Source: Candidatus Liberimonas magnetica (GTDB taxonomy: Bacteria > Elusimicrobiota > Endomicrobiia > Endomicrobiales > JAFGIL01). From it: a stretch of 54,515 nt of DNA. Below the pieces are notes generated by a model that saw only the letters and a program-made list of their open reading frames with translations, was not told the origin of the DNA and ran no database searches. Positions 17,247 through 26,567 of the stretch are shown here, piece after piece. The position numbers and the translations under genes were made by a program. Location of the stretch: positions 1-54,515 of the forward strand of contig JAJAPY010000022.1 of the NCBI GenBank assembly GCA_020523885.1. The letters run 5' to 3'. Numbering within the stretch: position 1 is the first letter of the stretch; each line of letters begins with the position of its first letter.

Positions 17247-19817
17247 TTATGATTGTGTGCTCTTAATAGTTATCAAACATTCTCTCAAGTCAGCAGCTAT
17301 TTCACCGCCTCTTTGATAGCGCACATCCGGGTTTTTTTCAAGCATTTTATCTATAACCTTCACGATACAATCCGGTAGATTGGGGTCCTTTTCTTTTGGG
17401 TTCGGATGCTTTTCATTAGCTATCTGGAAAAGCAAAGCCGCGATGCTGTCACCTTCAAAAGGTTTTGAACCGGTCAAGAGTTCATATAGTACAACCCCTA
17501 AAGAAAACAGGTCGCTTCTTCCGTCAACCTTTTTGCCTGCCAATTGTTCGGGAGACATATAACTCGGGGTCCCTAGGACCGTGCCTGTCTGGGTTTTAGA
17601 TGAAGATGTTATTCTTGCTATCCCGAAATCAGCTATCCTTATGGTCCCGTCTTTTAAAAGCATTATATTGCCCGGCTTAATATCTCTGTGAATTATTCCC
17701 TGCTGGTGCGCATAATCCAGGGCGTCAGCACATTTTATTACGTAATCTATCACGGTCTGCCTGGGTAAAAGAGTGTTTTTTTCCGTATATTTTTTAAGGT
17801 CAACTCCGTCAAGAAGTTCCATTGCGATATAGGAAATCTCGTTGTCTTCGCCCGCATCAAAGATCTTAATAATATTAGGATGGTTCAGGTTTCCTGCCGA
17901 CTCTGCTTCACGGAAAAATCTTTCTTTTACGGATTTCATCGCTCCTTCTTCGACATCCTCTTCAAAATGCAGTGTTTTTATAGCCACAAGCCTGTTTATC
18001 TTTGGGTCTTTGCCGAGATATACGATTCCCATAGCTCCTTTGCCAAGCTCTTTGACTATTTCATATCTTCCAAGCGTAGGGGTTGCATTTGCCGCACCTT
18101 CCATTATAACTGTGCCTTCACTGCTGGATTTTTTGCCGCCTACGCTTCCAAATACCGCGCCGTCTGCTGCGGCCTTAAGCTGTTTTATACGTTCATTTAT
18201 CCCTTTATAATTTTGGTCTACAGTCATTATATGCTCATAAACTGAAGCAGCTTTGTTAAATTGGCGTTTCCGTTCAAAATCAAGAGCCAGGTTGTACAAA
18301 AGTTCTTTCATCTGCTCATCCATCGGGCATTTTCTGAATTTCTCAAAAGCCATATCGAGCATCCCCTGCCCCTGGAACGAAAGCCCAAGCATTTTGTTTG
18401 TTTCAATTGCACTGGCCTCTACAAGCTCTTTTTTCTTCTCTGTGATAAAAAATCGTTTGGATGTTATTACGATATAGCCGAAGACAAGCAGGAACGTCGG
18501 GTAAAAGACTTTGACCCAGTAACCGTATGCGACAAAATAATAGGTCCCTGCGCCTATTAAGCCAAAAAATAATATCAATGAAACAAGAGCACCAAATAAT
18601 GCTTTTAAACGCGACAATAAAATAGATATGAACAAGCCTATTATTATGATACTTGCAAGCTCAGCTTTTTTTGCCCAATTCGGGCGAATTATAAAATTTT
18701 GATGCAGTATATCCTGTATGGAATTAGCTGTTAACTCAATACCCGGGAAGTTGTGGCCGAGAGGCGTAACATTCAAGTCGGCGATACCTGTAGCCATATG
18801 CCCTATAAGAACGATTTTGTTCTTAAGAGATTTCGGGTCAACCTTTTCGTTTATAATATCGTAAAAAGAAAAGTATGGGAAAGTCCCTGCGGGCCCGTAA
18901 TAACTAATAAGCATCCTGCCTTCAGTGTCTATCGGAATGACCGCTTTGCCTATTGTTATTGAATCCCCTAGTTTTATTTTTATGAGTTCAATGGGTATAT
19001 TTAGGAACTGCCTGACAATCTGAACGGCAAAGGAAGGATAGTATTCGCTCTGGAACTGGATGACAGGGATTTCAGCCCTTACGACCCCGTCAACATCGGG
19101 GATAGTGTTTACATGCCCGATACCGGATGATTGTTCAGTAAATATTTTTAACGGTATAACAGGTTTGTTACCTTCACTTAAGCGGTATTTTCCTGCATCG
19201 CCGGGGTTCTCTACCTGTTTGATAGTGCTTGAGCTTAGTACTTGTTCTTCTCCGCCCAAAGAAGGCCCAATAGAAAAAAACATGGGAAGTATAACATTTT
19301 TATTTGCTTTTAATGTGTCGGAAAGCTTTGAGTCATTGTCTAACCGGATTTCAGCGTCGCTGAGTTCTTTTATTGTCCTATCTTTAAGTTCCTGAAATGC
19401 TGGGGCGGTTTTTTTCAGAGTTTTATTGGATAAAATGGGTAAAGACACTTCATCAATGGATTTTGAAAGTATATCTTTGAGGTTTTTGATTTCCAATAAC
19501 CCCTGGTTTCTTTCGGGTTCTGTAAAAAGAATATTTAGTCCTATGACTTTTGCCTCATCCTTTGAGATCGTTTCTATAGCTTTTGCGATTAAAGTCCTGG
19601 GCCACGGCCATCTTCCGATCTTAGCGATGGAGTCATCATCAATTGCAACTATGGCTATTTCATTTATAGGCTGGCTCGGCTGGCGGAGTTTTGACCTGAA
19701 GTCGTAAGTTTTAAGTTCTATGGATTCAAAAAAACCAATTTGAAAAAAGAATGAGATTAATACTAATATAGAAAGAATTAACCCTACGGTAATATCAGAA
19801 AGAATGATTTTTTTCAA
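17247..19817 (-). CDS. CHASE2-receptor Ser/Thr protein kinase
   Basis: An 856-residue membrane kinase. Order: membrane helix (about 9-29), an extracytoplasmic CHASE2 sensor (about 35-375, with [18 protein letters not shown] and [15 protein letters not shown]), three membrane helices (about 386-452), a short TPR-like helical pair (about 475-545), a linker with EGTVIMEG (T569), then a Hanks-type kinase domain (585-850). Kinase motifs are complete: GKGAMG, catalytic VAIK (K614), HRDIKPGN (710-717) and DFG (730-732). It should sense a periplasmic signal and phosphorylate cytoplasmic proteins. The start is TTG with GGAGG 4 bp upstream. It is the first gene of the cluster, behind its own promoter. 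Confidence 0.95.
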   Translation of the reverse strand: MKKIILSDITVGLILSILVLISFFFQIGFFESIELKTYDFRSKLRQPSQPINEIAIVAIDDDSIAKIGRWPWPRTLIAKAIETISKDEAKVIGLNILFTEPERNQGLLEIKNLKDILSKSIDEVSLPILSNKTLKKTAPAFQELKDRTIKELSDAEIRLDNDSKLSDTLKANKNVILPMFFSIGPSLGGEEQVLSSSTIKQVENPGDAGKYRLSEGNKPVIPLKIFTEQSSGIGHVNTIPDVDGVVRAEIPVIQFQSEYYPSFAVQIVRQFLNIPIELIKIKLGDSITIGKAVIPIDTEGRMLISYYGPAGTFPYFSFYDIINEKVDPKSLKNKIVLIGHMATGIADLNVTPLGHNFPGIELTANSIQDILHQNFIIRPNWAKKAELASIIIIGLFISILLSRLKALFGALVSLILFFGLIGAGTYYFVAYGYWVKVFYPTFLLVFGYIVITSKRFFITEKKKELVEASAIETNKMLGLSFQGQGMLDMAFEKFRKCPMDEQMKELLYNLALDFERKRQFNKAASVYEHIMTVDQNYKGINERIKQLKAAADGAVFGSVGGKKSSSEGTVIMEGAANATPTLGRYEIVKELGKGAMGIVYLGKDPKINRLVAIKTLHFEEDVEEGAMKSVKERFFREAESAGNLNHPNIIKIFDAGEDNEISYIAMELLDGVDLKKYTEKNTLLPRQTVIDYVIKCADALDYAHQQGIIHRDIKPGNIMLLKDGTIRIADFGIARITSSSKTQTGTVLGTPSYMSPEQLAGKKVDGRSDLFSLGVVLYELLTGSKPFEGDSIAALLFQIANEKHPNPKEKDPNLPDCIVKVIDKMLEKNPDVRYQRGGEIAADLRECLITIKSTQS

Positions 19818-19926
19818 AAAACCTCCAAGAAAACTTCGACGCTCTTAGTGAAAAAATCCCAAAATAACTTCAAGCAGAGTTGCTTAAACGAATCATTTTA
19901 GGCACAATTAGAAATCAACTTCAAAA

Positions 19927-19956
19927 ATTATACAAAAATTATAATTTTTAAGTCAA
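19927..19956 (-). promoter_or_regulatory. Promoter for the kinase-phosphatase-FHA genes
   Basis: Minus-strand TTGACT (19956-19951), an 18-bp spacer and a perfect TATAAT (19932-19927) lie about 110 bp before the kinase start. It is divergent from valS. Confidence 0.6.
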
Positions 19957-19971
19957 GTTAGCTCACCACCT

Positions 19972-20066
19972 TTGATTACATGGATTAAAATAAAAATTAC
20001 AGAAATTACATATAAGAGGTTTTGCTTTTTATCTGTGTAATCGCCGTTAAAAACAGCTGTAATCAG
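19972..20066. repeat. GATTAC-type hairpin repeat, copy 1
   Basis: Left units TGATTACA / GGATTA / ATTACAG and right units CTGTGTAATC / CTGTAATCA form an imperfect inverted repeat in the divergent kinase/valS intergenic region. It has the same unit sequence as the copies at 32651, 39046 and 48279. Confidence 0.6.
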
Positions 20067-20098
20067 TTTAGAATTTTAAATTTTAAACGTTAAGTTGT

Positions 20099-20127
20099 TT
20101 GAAATTTATTTTTTGATTTGCTATGAT
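20099..20127 (+). promoter_or_regulatory. Putative valS promoter
   Basis: TTGAAA (20099-20104), a 17-bp spacer and TATGAT (20122-20127) lie about 28 bp before the valS ATG. This also argues against a start at 20095, upstream of the promoter's own transcription start. Confidence 0.5.
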
Positions 20128-20154
20128 AACCACGAATTAAAAAAAGGAAAAACA

Positions 20155-22896
20155 ATGGTATCTGAAATATCAAAGGTATACGAACCCAAACAAATCGAAG
20201 ACAAGTGGTATAAATACTGGATCGAGCACAGGCTGTTCAACGCCAAAAAGGAAGAAGGGAAAAAACCTTTCACTATAGTAATCCCTCCGCCAAATGTTAC
20301 CGGATCGCTTCATATGGGGCATGCGCTAAATAATACTCTACAGGATATTGCAATTCGTTTTAAAAGTATGCAAGGTTTTAATACGTTGTGGGTGCCCGGG
20401 ACTGACCACGGAGGGATAGCTACACAGAATGTCGTTGAAAAACAGCTTATTTCAAACGGGAAAACACGTCATGATCTGGGCAGAGAAAAATTTATTGAGA
20501 GGATGTGGCAGTGGAGAAAAGAAACGGGCGATAATATACTAAAACAGCTTGAAAAGCTGGGCTGTTCGCTTGACCTGGAACGGACCCGTTTTACTCTGGA
20601 TGAGGTTTGTTCCCGGTCTGTTATGATAGCGTTCGTAGGGCTTTACAAGCGGGGCCTTATATATAGAGGAAAAAGGCTTGTTAACTGGTGCCCGAGGTGC
20701 AACACTGCTTTGGCAGACATAGAAGTCGAGCATGAAGAAGAACTCGGGAAGCTCTGGCACATACAGTATCCGTTGATAGAAGAAAAAGAAGTTAAATATA
20801 TAGTTGTAGCGACCACCCGGCCGGAAACTATGCTCGGGGACACAGCCGTAGCTGTACACCCTGAAGATAAAAGGTACAAAAAACTTATCGGAAAAAAGAT
20901 TAAACTGCCTTTGATAGGCCGTGAAATACCGATAATTTCCGATGAAGCTGTTGACCCGACTTTTGGAACAGGAGCGGTCAAGGTCACTCCTGCACATGAC
21001 CCTACGGATTTTGATATAGGAGCAAGGCACAAACTGTCTCAGATAGTTGTAATAGACTACAAAGGAAAAATGACTGTTGATGCAGGTCCTTATGCAGGGC
21101 TTGACAGATACGCCGCAAGAAAAAAGGTTCTTGAGGACCTTGAAACAAAAAAACTTCTCCTTGAAACTACGAACCATCCTCATTCTATCGGGCATTGCTA
21201 CAGGTGCAACACGGTAATCGAACCCCTTGTTTCGGAACAATGGTTTTTAAAAGTCGAAGATATTTCAAAGCGCGCTATGGAGGTTGTGGAAGAGGGGAAA
21301 ATAAAATTTTATCCGAAGTCCTGGGAAAAACCTTATTTATCGTGGCTTGAAAACCTCAGGGATTGGTGTATCAGCAGGCAAATATGGTGGGGGCACAGAA
21401 TACCGGTTTATTATTGCAAGAGTAATGAGCAAGAGGCAGGAGATAAAATTGAAGGTAAGGAAAACAAAAAGGCGGAGTCTTGTCCGCCGATAGTTTCTTA
21501 TGAAGTACCTACCGCGTGCCCGAAATGCGGCGGGACAAAGATCGAGCAGGACCCTGACGTGCTGGATACCTGGTTTTCTTCAGCTCTCTGGCCGTTCAGC
21601 GTTTTCGGATGGCCTAAAACCGAAAATGAATTTTTTACTTCAGACCTGCATTATTTTTATCCGACATCTGTGCTTGTCACGGGCCACGAGATACTTTATC
21701 TGTGGGTGGCAAGAATGGTGCAGATGGGGCTTGAATTTATGGGAGACGTCCCTTTCAGGGAAGTTTTCATCCACGGAATAGTAAGGGACAAATTCGGTAA
21801 GAAGATGTCAAAATCCCTGGGAAATGTGATAGACCCCCTTGTCGTTATAGATAAATACGGGGCCGATGCCTTAAGGTTTTCTTTGACGCAGTCGGCTGCT
21901 CCGGGAAAGGACATGCAGTTGTCGGATGATTCGTTTGTCGGGGCGCGTAATTTTACCAACAAACTTTGGAATGCAAGCCGTTTTGTTTTTATGAACATGA
22001 AAAATATGTCCTGGGAACGTGAATTCATCATGGCGGTATGGCCGTTGGAACTCGCTGACCAGTGGATATTGTCTGAATACAGGATATTGGTAAAACAGGC
22101 GACAGATGCTTATAATGCTTACGATATGGATACTGCAGCCAGGCTTATTTATGATTTTTTCTGGTCAAAGTACTGTGATTGGTATATTGAAATATCTAAG
22201 ATAAGGTTAAACGGAGAAGATGAAAATAAGAAAAGAGCCGTTTTATCCGTTCTTTCAGAGATACTGTCAGGGGTATTGAAGCTTGCTCATCCGATAATGC
22301 CGTTTATTACCGAAGAATTATGGCAAGCGCTTACGGATATTACGGGGAAAGTCGAACAAAACATCCCGAGTATATTGAAGTCCGCATGGCCGGAAGCCAA
22401 CCAGGATAAAATAGACCAAAATGCTATAAAAAATATAGAGTTGATCCAGGGGATAGTTACATCCGTAAGGACCGTAAGAAGCGAGATGAATGTGCCTCCC
22501 GGAAAAGGTATTGAAGTATTAATAAGTGTAAGTTCTTGCAATAATAAGGATGTACTAACTGCGCACATTGATTATTTAAAGATACTGATGAAAGCAGAGA
22601 ATATTATCATCGGAGAAGGCCTGAGCCGTCCGGAACAGTCAGCAGTTGCAGTTACCGGGGAAACCGAGATATTCATCCCTCTTAAAGACTTGATAGATCC
22701 CGAAAAAGAGAAACAAAGACTAACCAAAGAACTCGGCATAGCGGTTGCAGATGAAGAATTCTGCAAAAAAAGGATGGAAAACATGGAATTCGTAGCAAGA
22801 GCCCCGCAAAAAGAAATAGAAAAGATACAAAACCGTTTGAACGAAGACAAAGCAAAGATAGAGAAACTGAACGAGAACCTGAAAAAACTGGAATAA
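20155..22896 (+). CDS. valS: Valyl-tRNA synthetase
   Basis: A class I aminoacyl-tRNA synthetase of 913 residues from ATG 20155, chosen because AAAGGAAA precedes it and the protein then begins at the family-typical SEISKVYEPKQIEDKWYKYW. The HIGH motif appears as HMGH in PPPNVTGSLHMGHALN, the editing domain includes TRPETMLGDTAV, and the KMSKS loop is GKKMSKSLGN. Two Cys-pair zinc-like knuckles (CPRC; HCYRC) and an insertion with CPKCGG are visible. The C-terminus ends in the coiled-coil arm with KEKQRLTKEL. It is full length. Confidence 0.97.
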   Translation: MVSEISKVYEPKQIEDKWYKYWIEHRLFNAKKEEGKKPFTIVIPPPNVTGSLHMGHALNNTLQDIAIRFKSMQGFNTLWVPGTDHGGIATQNVVEKQLISNGKTRHDLGREKFIERMWQWRKETGDNILKQLEKLGCSLDLERTRFTLDEVCSRSVMIAFVGLYKRGLIYRGKRLVNWCPRCNTALADIEVEHEEELGKLWHIQYPLIEEKEVKYIVVATTRPETMLGDTAVAVHPEDKRYKKLIGKKIKLPLIGREIPIISDEAVDPTFGTGAVKVTPAHDPTDFDIGARHKLSQIVVIDYKGKMTVDAGPYAGLDRYAARKKVLEDLETKKLLLETTNHPHSIGHCYRCNTVIEPLVSEQWFLKVEDISKRAMEVVEEGKIKFYPKSWEKPYLSWLENLRDWCISRQIWWGHRIPVYYCKSNEQEAGDKIEGKENKKAESCPPIVSYEVPTACPKCGGTKIEQDPDVLDTWFSSALWPFSVFGWPKTENEFFTSDLHYFYPTSVLVTGHEILYLWVARMVQMGLEFMGDVPFREVFIHGIVRDKFGKKMSKSLGNVIDPLVVIDKYGADALRFSLTQSAAPGKDMQLSDDSFVGARNFTNKLWNASRFVFMNMKNMSWEREFIMAVWPLELADQWILSEYRILVKQATDAYNAYDMDTAARLIYDFFWSKYCDWYIEISKIRLNGEDENKKRAVLSVLSEILSGVLKLAHPIMPFITEELWQALTDITGKVEQNIPSILKSAWPEANQDKIDQNAIKNIELIQGIVTSVRTVRSEMNVPPGKGIEVLISVSSCNNKDVLTAHIDYLKILMKAENIIIGEGLSRPEQSAVAVTGETEIFIPLKDLIDPEKEKQRLTKELGIAVADEEFCKKRMENMEFVARAPQKEIEKIQNRLNEDKAKIEKLNENLKKLE

Positions 22897-22898
22897 GC

Positions 22899-22995
22899 AA
22901 TAGCGTTCAGCGTAGAGCGTATAGCGAATAGTAAAGTCAAAATAAATTATGTTTTGGTTTTTCTATGCGCTAAACGCTACCCGCTCTACGCTCAT
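22899..22995. repeat. Short-period hairpin repeat (TAGCG type), copy 1
   Basis: Starting 3 bp after the valS stop, the left arm carries phased AGCGTTC/AGCGTAG/AGCGTAT units (22901-22930) and the right arm their complements (22962-22992), with an AT-rich loop between. The right arm ends against the AAGGAG ribosome site of rph. Confidence 0.75.
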
Positions 22996-23007
22996 TAAGG
23001 AGCTAAC

Positions 23008-23706
23008 ATGGGTTTACGGCCAATAAAAGTGGTAAAGAATTATTTATCTCATGCGGAAGGGTCATGCCTGTTTTCCATGGGAGAGACAACAGTGCTGTGT
23101 GTAGCCACGATAGAAAACAAGGTTCCTCCGTTCATAGAGAATGAATCTCTAAATTCAGGTTGGGTTACAGCGGAATACTCACTGCTTCCGCGAGCAGGAA
23201 AAACCAGGACGCCCAGAAACAGAGGTTCCGGCAGCGGGCGCAGCCATGAGATATCAAGGCTTATAGGGCGCTCTTTAAGAGGAGTTGTAGACCTGGAACA
23301 GCTTGGAAAGCGGACTATTATAATCGACTGCGATGTTATTAAAGCAGACGGCGGTACCCGTACTGCTTCAGTAAACGGCGGTTATATAGCTCTGTATCTT
23401 GCAGTAAAAACTTTGTACGATAGTACGGACATAAAGAACTGGCCCATAAAAGATTCTGTCGGAGCGGTAAGCATTGGGATCGTAGACGGCAAAATAGTGC
23501 TTGACCTATGTGCGAAAGAAGACAATAATGCAGAAGTTGACCTGAACCTTGTGATGACGGGGGCCGGAGAGATCATTGAAATTCAAGGGACCGGTGAGAA
23601 AAAGACATTTTCAAGGCCTCAATTGAACAAGATGATAGACCTGGCAAGCGGCGGGATAAAAAAAATAATAGAGATAGAAAAAAAGGTCTTGGGAGATAAA
23701 CGGTAA
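23008..23706 (+). CDS. rph: Ribonuclease PH
   Basis: A 232-residue phosphorolytic 3'-5' exoribonuclease that trims tRNA 3' ends. Family blocks SGWVTAEYSLLPRAGKTR, SHEISRLIGRSLRGVVDL, DCDVIKADGGTRTASVNGGY and the KKTFSRPQL region are intact. The first ~9 residues that usually carry R-x-DGR are missing: an in-frame TAA lies just upstream of AAGGAG and the ATG, so this is the true start. The missing end coincides with the hairpin repeat upstream. It is followed by rdgB after 1 bp. Confidence 0.94.
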   Translation: MGLRPIKVVKNYLSHAEGSCLFSMGETTVLCVATIENKVPPFIENESLNSGWVTAEYSLLPRAGKTRTPRNRGSGSGRSHEISRLIGRSLRGVVDLEQLGKRTIIIDCDVIKADGGTRTASVNGGYIALYLAVKTLYDSTDIKNWPIKDSVGAVSIGIVDGKIVLDLCAKEDNNAEVDLNLVMTGAGEIIEIQGTGEKKTFSRPQLNKMIDLASGGIKKIIEIEKKVLGDKR

Positions 23707-23707
23707 A

Positions 23708-24307
23708 ATGAGAGAAATAGTGCTTTCAACCCGGAACAAACACAAGATAAAAGAGATATGTCAGATTTTAGAAGATACAAAAATAAAAATAGTGTCATTA
23801 AATAATTTTAAAAGGCTTCCAAGAATAATCGAGGACGGAAAGACATTAAAAGAAAACGCAGTAAAAAAGGCTGTAATTATCGCAAAACGGCTTGAAAAGT
23901 GGACCTTAGCGGACGATTCAGGGCTGGAGGTCGATCATCTGGACGGCGAACCAGGCGTTTATTCTGCCCGTTGGGCCGGCAAAGACTGTTCTTATTGTGA
24001 TAATAATAGAAAACTCCTGAAGTTATTGAGAGATGTACCGAAAAACAAAAGAAAAGCCGATTTTAAATGTGTAATCGCTTTATCAAACCCAAAAGGCAAA
24101 ACCTGGACGGTTGAAGGCAAGATTAAAGGATATATAGCAAAAAAAACTAAAGGGATCAACGGTTTTGGCTATGACCCTTTATTTGTGGTTCCCAGATATA
24201 AAAAAACCTTTGCAGAGCTTAGTTCTGTAATTAAGAACAGAATAAGCCATCGTGCAAAGGCTTTAAAAAAAACTGTCAAATTAGTAAATAAGTTGATAGT
24301 TAATTGA
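23708..24307 (+). CDS. rdgB: Non-canonical purine NTP pyrophosphatase (RdgB/HAM1)
   Basis: A 199-residue ITPase/XTPase that removes deaminated purine nucleotides (ITP, XTP) from the pool. The N-terminal STRNKHKIKEI, the ADDSGLEVDHLDGEPGVYSARWAG block and GFGYDPLF match the family. The C-terminal NRISHRAKAL helix is present. The rph-rdgB pair is common in bacteria. Lys-rich overall but full length. Confidence 0.95.
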   Translation: MREIVLSTRNKHKIKEICQILEDTKIKIVSLNNFKRLPRIIEDGKTLKENAVKKAVIIAKRLEKWTLADDSGLEVDHLDGEPGVYSARWAGKDCSYCDNNRKLLKLLRDVPKNKRKADFKCVIALSNPKGKTWTVEGKIKGYIAKKTKGINGFGYDPLFVVPRYKKTFAELSSVIKNRISHRAKALKKTVKLVNKLIVN

Positions 24308-24333
24308 CTTGTTCTCTGAAAGTTAATATAATT
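24305..24333 (+). promoter_or_regulatory. tRNA-Pro promoter
   Basis: TTGACT (24305-24310), exactly 17 bp, then TATAAT (24328-24333). The predicted start falls a few bases before the tRNA at 24345. Confidence 0.8.
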
Positions 24334-24344
24334 TTTATACGTTC

Positions 24345-24417
24345 GGGGATTGGCTCAGTTGGTAGAGCGTTCGGTTTGGGACCGAAAGGCCGACGGTTCG
24401 AGTCCGTCATCCCCGAT
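24345..24417 (+). tRNA. tRNA-Pro (anticodon TGG)
   Basis: The cloverleaf folds with acceptor CGGGGAT (24345-24351) against ATCCCCG (24410-24416), discriminator A, and C1-G72 as usual for bacterial tRNA-Pro. The anticodon loop TTTGGGA gives TGG with U33 present. CCA is not encoded. Confidence 0.96.
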
Positions 24418-24456
24418 ATTTTGTTCAAGCCTGGTGTCCTGAAAAATCAATGAAAA

Positions 24457-25422
24457 TTAAAGGTGCGATTTATCTTTAAGGTAAGTTGTATAGTCTTTTA
24501 TTGCTTCTTTTAACGGGGTGAATTCTTTTTTATACCCTGTTTTCCTCAATTTCGATATCTCTGCTTCAGTTATGTATTGATATTTGTCTTTTAAGACCTC
24601 CGGCATTTCGATGTAATCGATTTTAAGGTGGATGTTAAGCGCGGAAAAAAGCGCATCGGCTAATTCGTTCCAAGTATGGGCTTTTCCTGTGCCTACATTA
24701 AAGATCCCGGCCTTATTTTTATTTTCTACAAAATAATAAACTGCATCGCATACGTCTTTTACATAGATAAAATCCCTTTTTTGCCCGCCGTCTTCATAAT
24801 CTTTCCTGTAAGATTTAAATAAACCTATTTTTTTATCTCTTAATACATCGTCAAACCTTTTGCAGATAAGGCTCATCATCTCTTTTTTATGGTATTCATT
24901 AGGCCCATAAACATTAAAAAATTTAAACCCTACAAATTTTTTCTGAAGCCCATTTTTTAATACCCATAAATCAAAAAGCTGTTTCGAATAACCGTAAATA
25001 TTCATGGGCTGAAGGGTGGGTGTTATTTTGTCGTCATCTGAAAACCCGAGGCTGCCATCGCCGTAAGTAGCTCCGGATGAAGCATATATGAACCGGGTTT
25101 TATTTTTAATAGAAAATTCAGCCAGTTTTCTGGTATATTCATAGTTATTTTTAAGGTAGTAAGCTGCGTCATCTCCAGTAGTGGACGAACACGCTCCCAT
25201 GTGGATTATAAGCTTGTATTCTTTGAGTTTGTTTTTTTCAATTAACTTCAACAGTTCATCTTTGTCAATATAATCCGTATATTTTTTGCCTACGAGGTTT
25301 TTCCATTTAGGCGACTTGTCAAGCTCGTCAACCAACAGTATGTCTTCATGGGCTTCCTTATTCAATTTCCATAAGAGGCAGCTTCCGATAAATCCAGCTC
25401 CGCCGGTCAGTATTATTTTCAC
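24457..25422 (-). CDS. hldD: ADP-L-glycero-D-manno-heptose 6-epimerase
   Basis: A 321-residue short-chain dehydrogenase-type epimerase making the heptose of the LPS inner core. I start it at GTG 25422, which has GGAGGAG seven bases upstream and gives the expected VKIILTGGAGFIGS Rossmann start. HldD hallmarks are IHMGACSSTT and the catalytic Y-x3-K in YGYSKQLFD. The C-terminus with GIFNVGTGKAHTWNELA is typical. It follows a glycosyltransferase on the same strand and supports an LPS-bearing outer membrane. Confidence 0.94.
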   Translation of the reverse strand: MKIILTGGAGFIGSCLLWKLNKEAHEDILLVDELDKSPKWKNLVGKKYTDYIDKDELLKLIEKNKLKEYKLIIHMGACSSTTGDDAAYYLKNNYEYTRKLAEFSIKNKTRFIYASSGATYGDGSLGFSDDDKITPTLQPMNIYGYSKQLFDLWVLKNGLQKKFVGFKFFNVYGPNEYHKKEMMSLICKRFDDVLRDKKIGLFKSYRKDYEDGGQKRDFIYVKDVCDAVYYFVENKNKAGIFNVGTGKAHTWNELADALFSALNIHLKIDYIEMPEVLKDKYQYITEAEISKLRKTGYKKEFTPLKEAIKDYTTYLKDKSHL

Positions 25423-25460
25423 AAATCTCCTCCGAATTTTACTCTGATTGTAGTAATTTA

Positions 25461-26564
25461 TCAAAAATCATTATTTTTGTCAAACTCGCGAATAATTGAA
25501 AGAAAATCTCTGGCTACATTATCCCAGTAGTAATAGGACAAATCAGTCTCAGGGTTATTCTTTTTACGGCTGGTTTCGTATACGTTGCGTATAACGTCGG
25601 ACGCATGGTTTATTTCCGGCAGCGGAATCAGAGGTTTCCTTTTAAGGGATTCATACTCTTCTCCGTTTAACGGTTTCATGGAATAATTAATAAAATGCGC
25701 ATTGTTATCGTTTAAAAAATCGCTTTGCCCGCTGTAGTTTATGCACGCTATTTCAAGCCCACAGGCAAGGGCTTCAAGGAAGCATAACCCGAAACTTTCT
25801 GCCTTTACCATCGAAAAATAACAGTTTGCCTTTTGGTATAAATCACTCATCTGTTGTTCACTTAAGATTTTTGAAATAACGGAGATTTTTGGTGCATTCT
25901 TTCGTTTCTTGAATGAATTTATCAAATCGTTTATATCGCGGTATTCAAATTCCTTGTAATTGGCGCCTGGTATATAGGTTAATTTCAAAATAAGCTGAAC
26001 CCTATCGTTTTTAGAGAATGTCTTTGTATAGCTTTCAAGAAGTAATTCAATTCCTTCCCTTTTATGCGGTGCGGAACAGCAAAGAAAGGTAAAAACATCA
26101 TTCTTTTTGCTCTTTTTTTCCGTAAAATAATAAGCCGGATTAAAACCGAACCTTAAAATTTTGACTTTGGCTGCATCTATACCTGAATTGACAAAAACAT
26201 CCCTTGTAAAAACCGAAGGTACAATAACCATATCCAGGTATTTGTTTATATTTTCTATCCATATTTTAGGAAGCTCGTTAAACTCATAAACAAGAAACCC
26301 TATTTTAAGGCATTCTTCAGGCAAGTAATGATAAACCCTTGGATTTTCAAAAGTAAATACAATGCCGCCTTCAAAGTTATTGTTTATCCTTGATTTTATG
26401 GTATAATCTAACGGGAAGGAAGTGTCATACAAAAAACCTTTTCTTTCGTAGATATTTAAATCTACGCCAAGCTTTAGAAGGGATAGAATAAGCTCCCTTG
26501 AAACCTTTGACCAGCTTGTAATGCTTTTAAGCACTCCAAAATAGGTAATTTTAAGGTTTTTCAT
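25461..26564 (-). CDS. GT4-type glycosyltransferase
   Basis: A 367-residue GT-B fold glycosyltransferase of the GT4 (GT1 Pfam) kind. The N-terminal half has the acceptor Rossmann domain and PSVFTRDVFVNSGI; the C-terminal half has the donor site ESFGLCFLEALACG (the E-x7-E motif), followed by HFINYS. It probably adds a sugar to LPS core or another envelope glycan, given the hldD gene immediately downstream. The ATG is only 3 bp from the divergent start of the radical SAM gene and has no recognisable ribosome site. Confidence 0.85.
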   Translation of the reverse strand: MKNLKITYFGVLKSITSWSKVSRELILSLLKLGVDLNIYERKGFLYDTSFPLDYTIKSRINNNFEGGIVFTFENPRVYHYLPEECLKIGFLVYEFNELPKIWIENINKYLDMVIVPSVFTRDVFVNSGIDAAKVKILRFGFNPAYYFTEKKSKKNDVFTFLCCSAPHKREGIELLLESYTKTFSKNDRVQLILKLTYIPGANYKEFEYRDINDLINSFKKRKNAPKISVISKILSEQQMSDLYQKANCYFSMVKAESFGLCFLEALACGLEIACINYSGQSDFLNDNNAHFINYSMKPLNGEEYESLKRKPLIPLPEINHASDVIRNVYETSRKKNNPETDLSYYYWDNVARDFLSIIREFDKNNDF

Positions 26565-26567
26565 ATA

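Noticed and set aside
15685-19817. Type VI secretion regulators (PpkA-PppA-Fha)
   Set aside because: Kinase, phosphatase and FHA genes also occur together in T6SS clusters, but no Tss, Hcp or VgrG gene is present and the neighbours are FliG/MotAB-like.
20539-21240. 233-codon minus-strand frame inside valS
   Set aside because: Antisense to conserved valS motifs, with no ribosome site and no recognisable domain.
22899-22995. CRISPR array
   Set aside because: The AGCG units are about 7 bp long with no unique spacers and form a hairpin; no cas genes are in the window.
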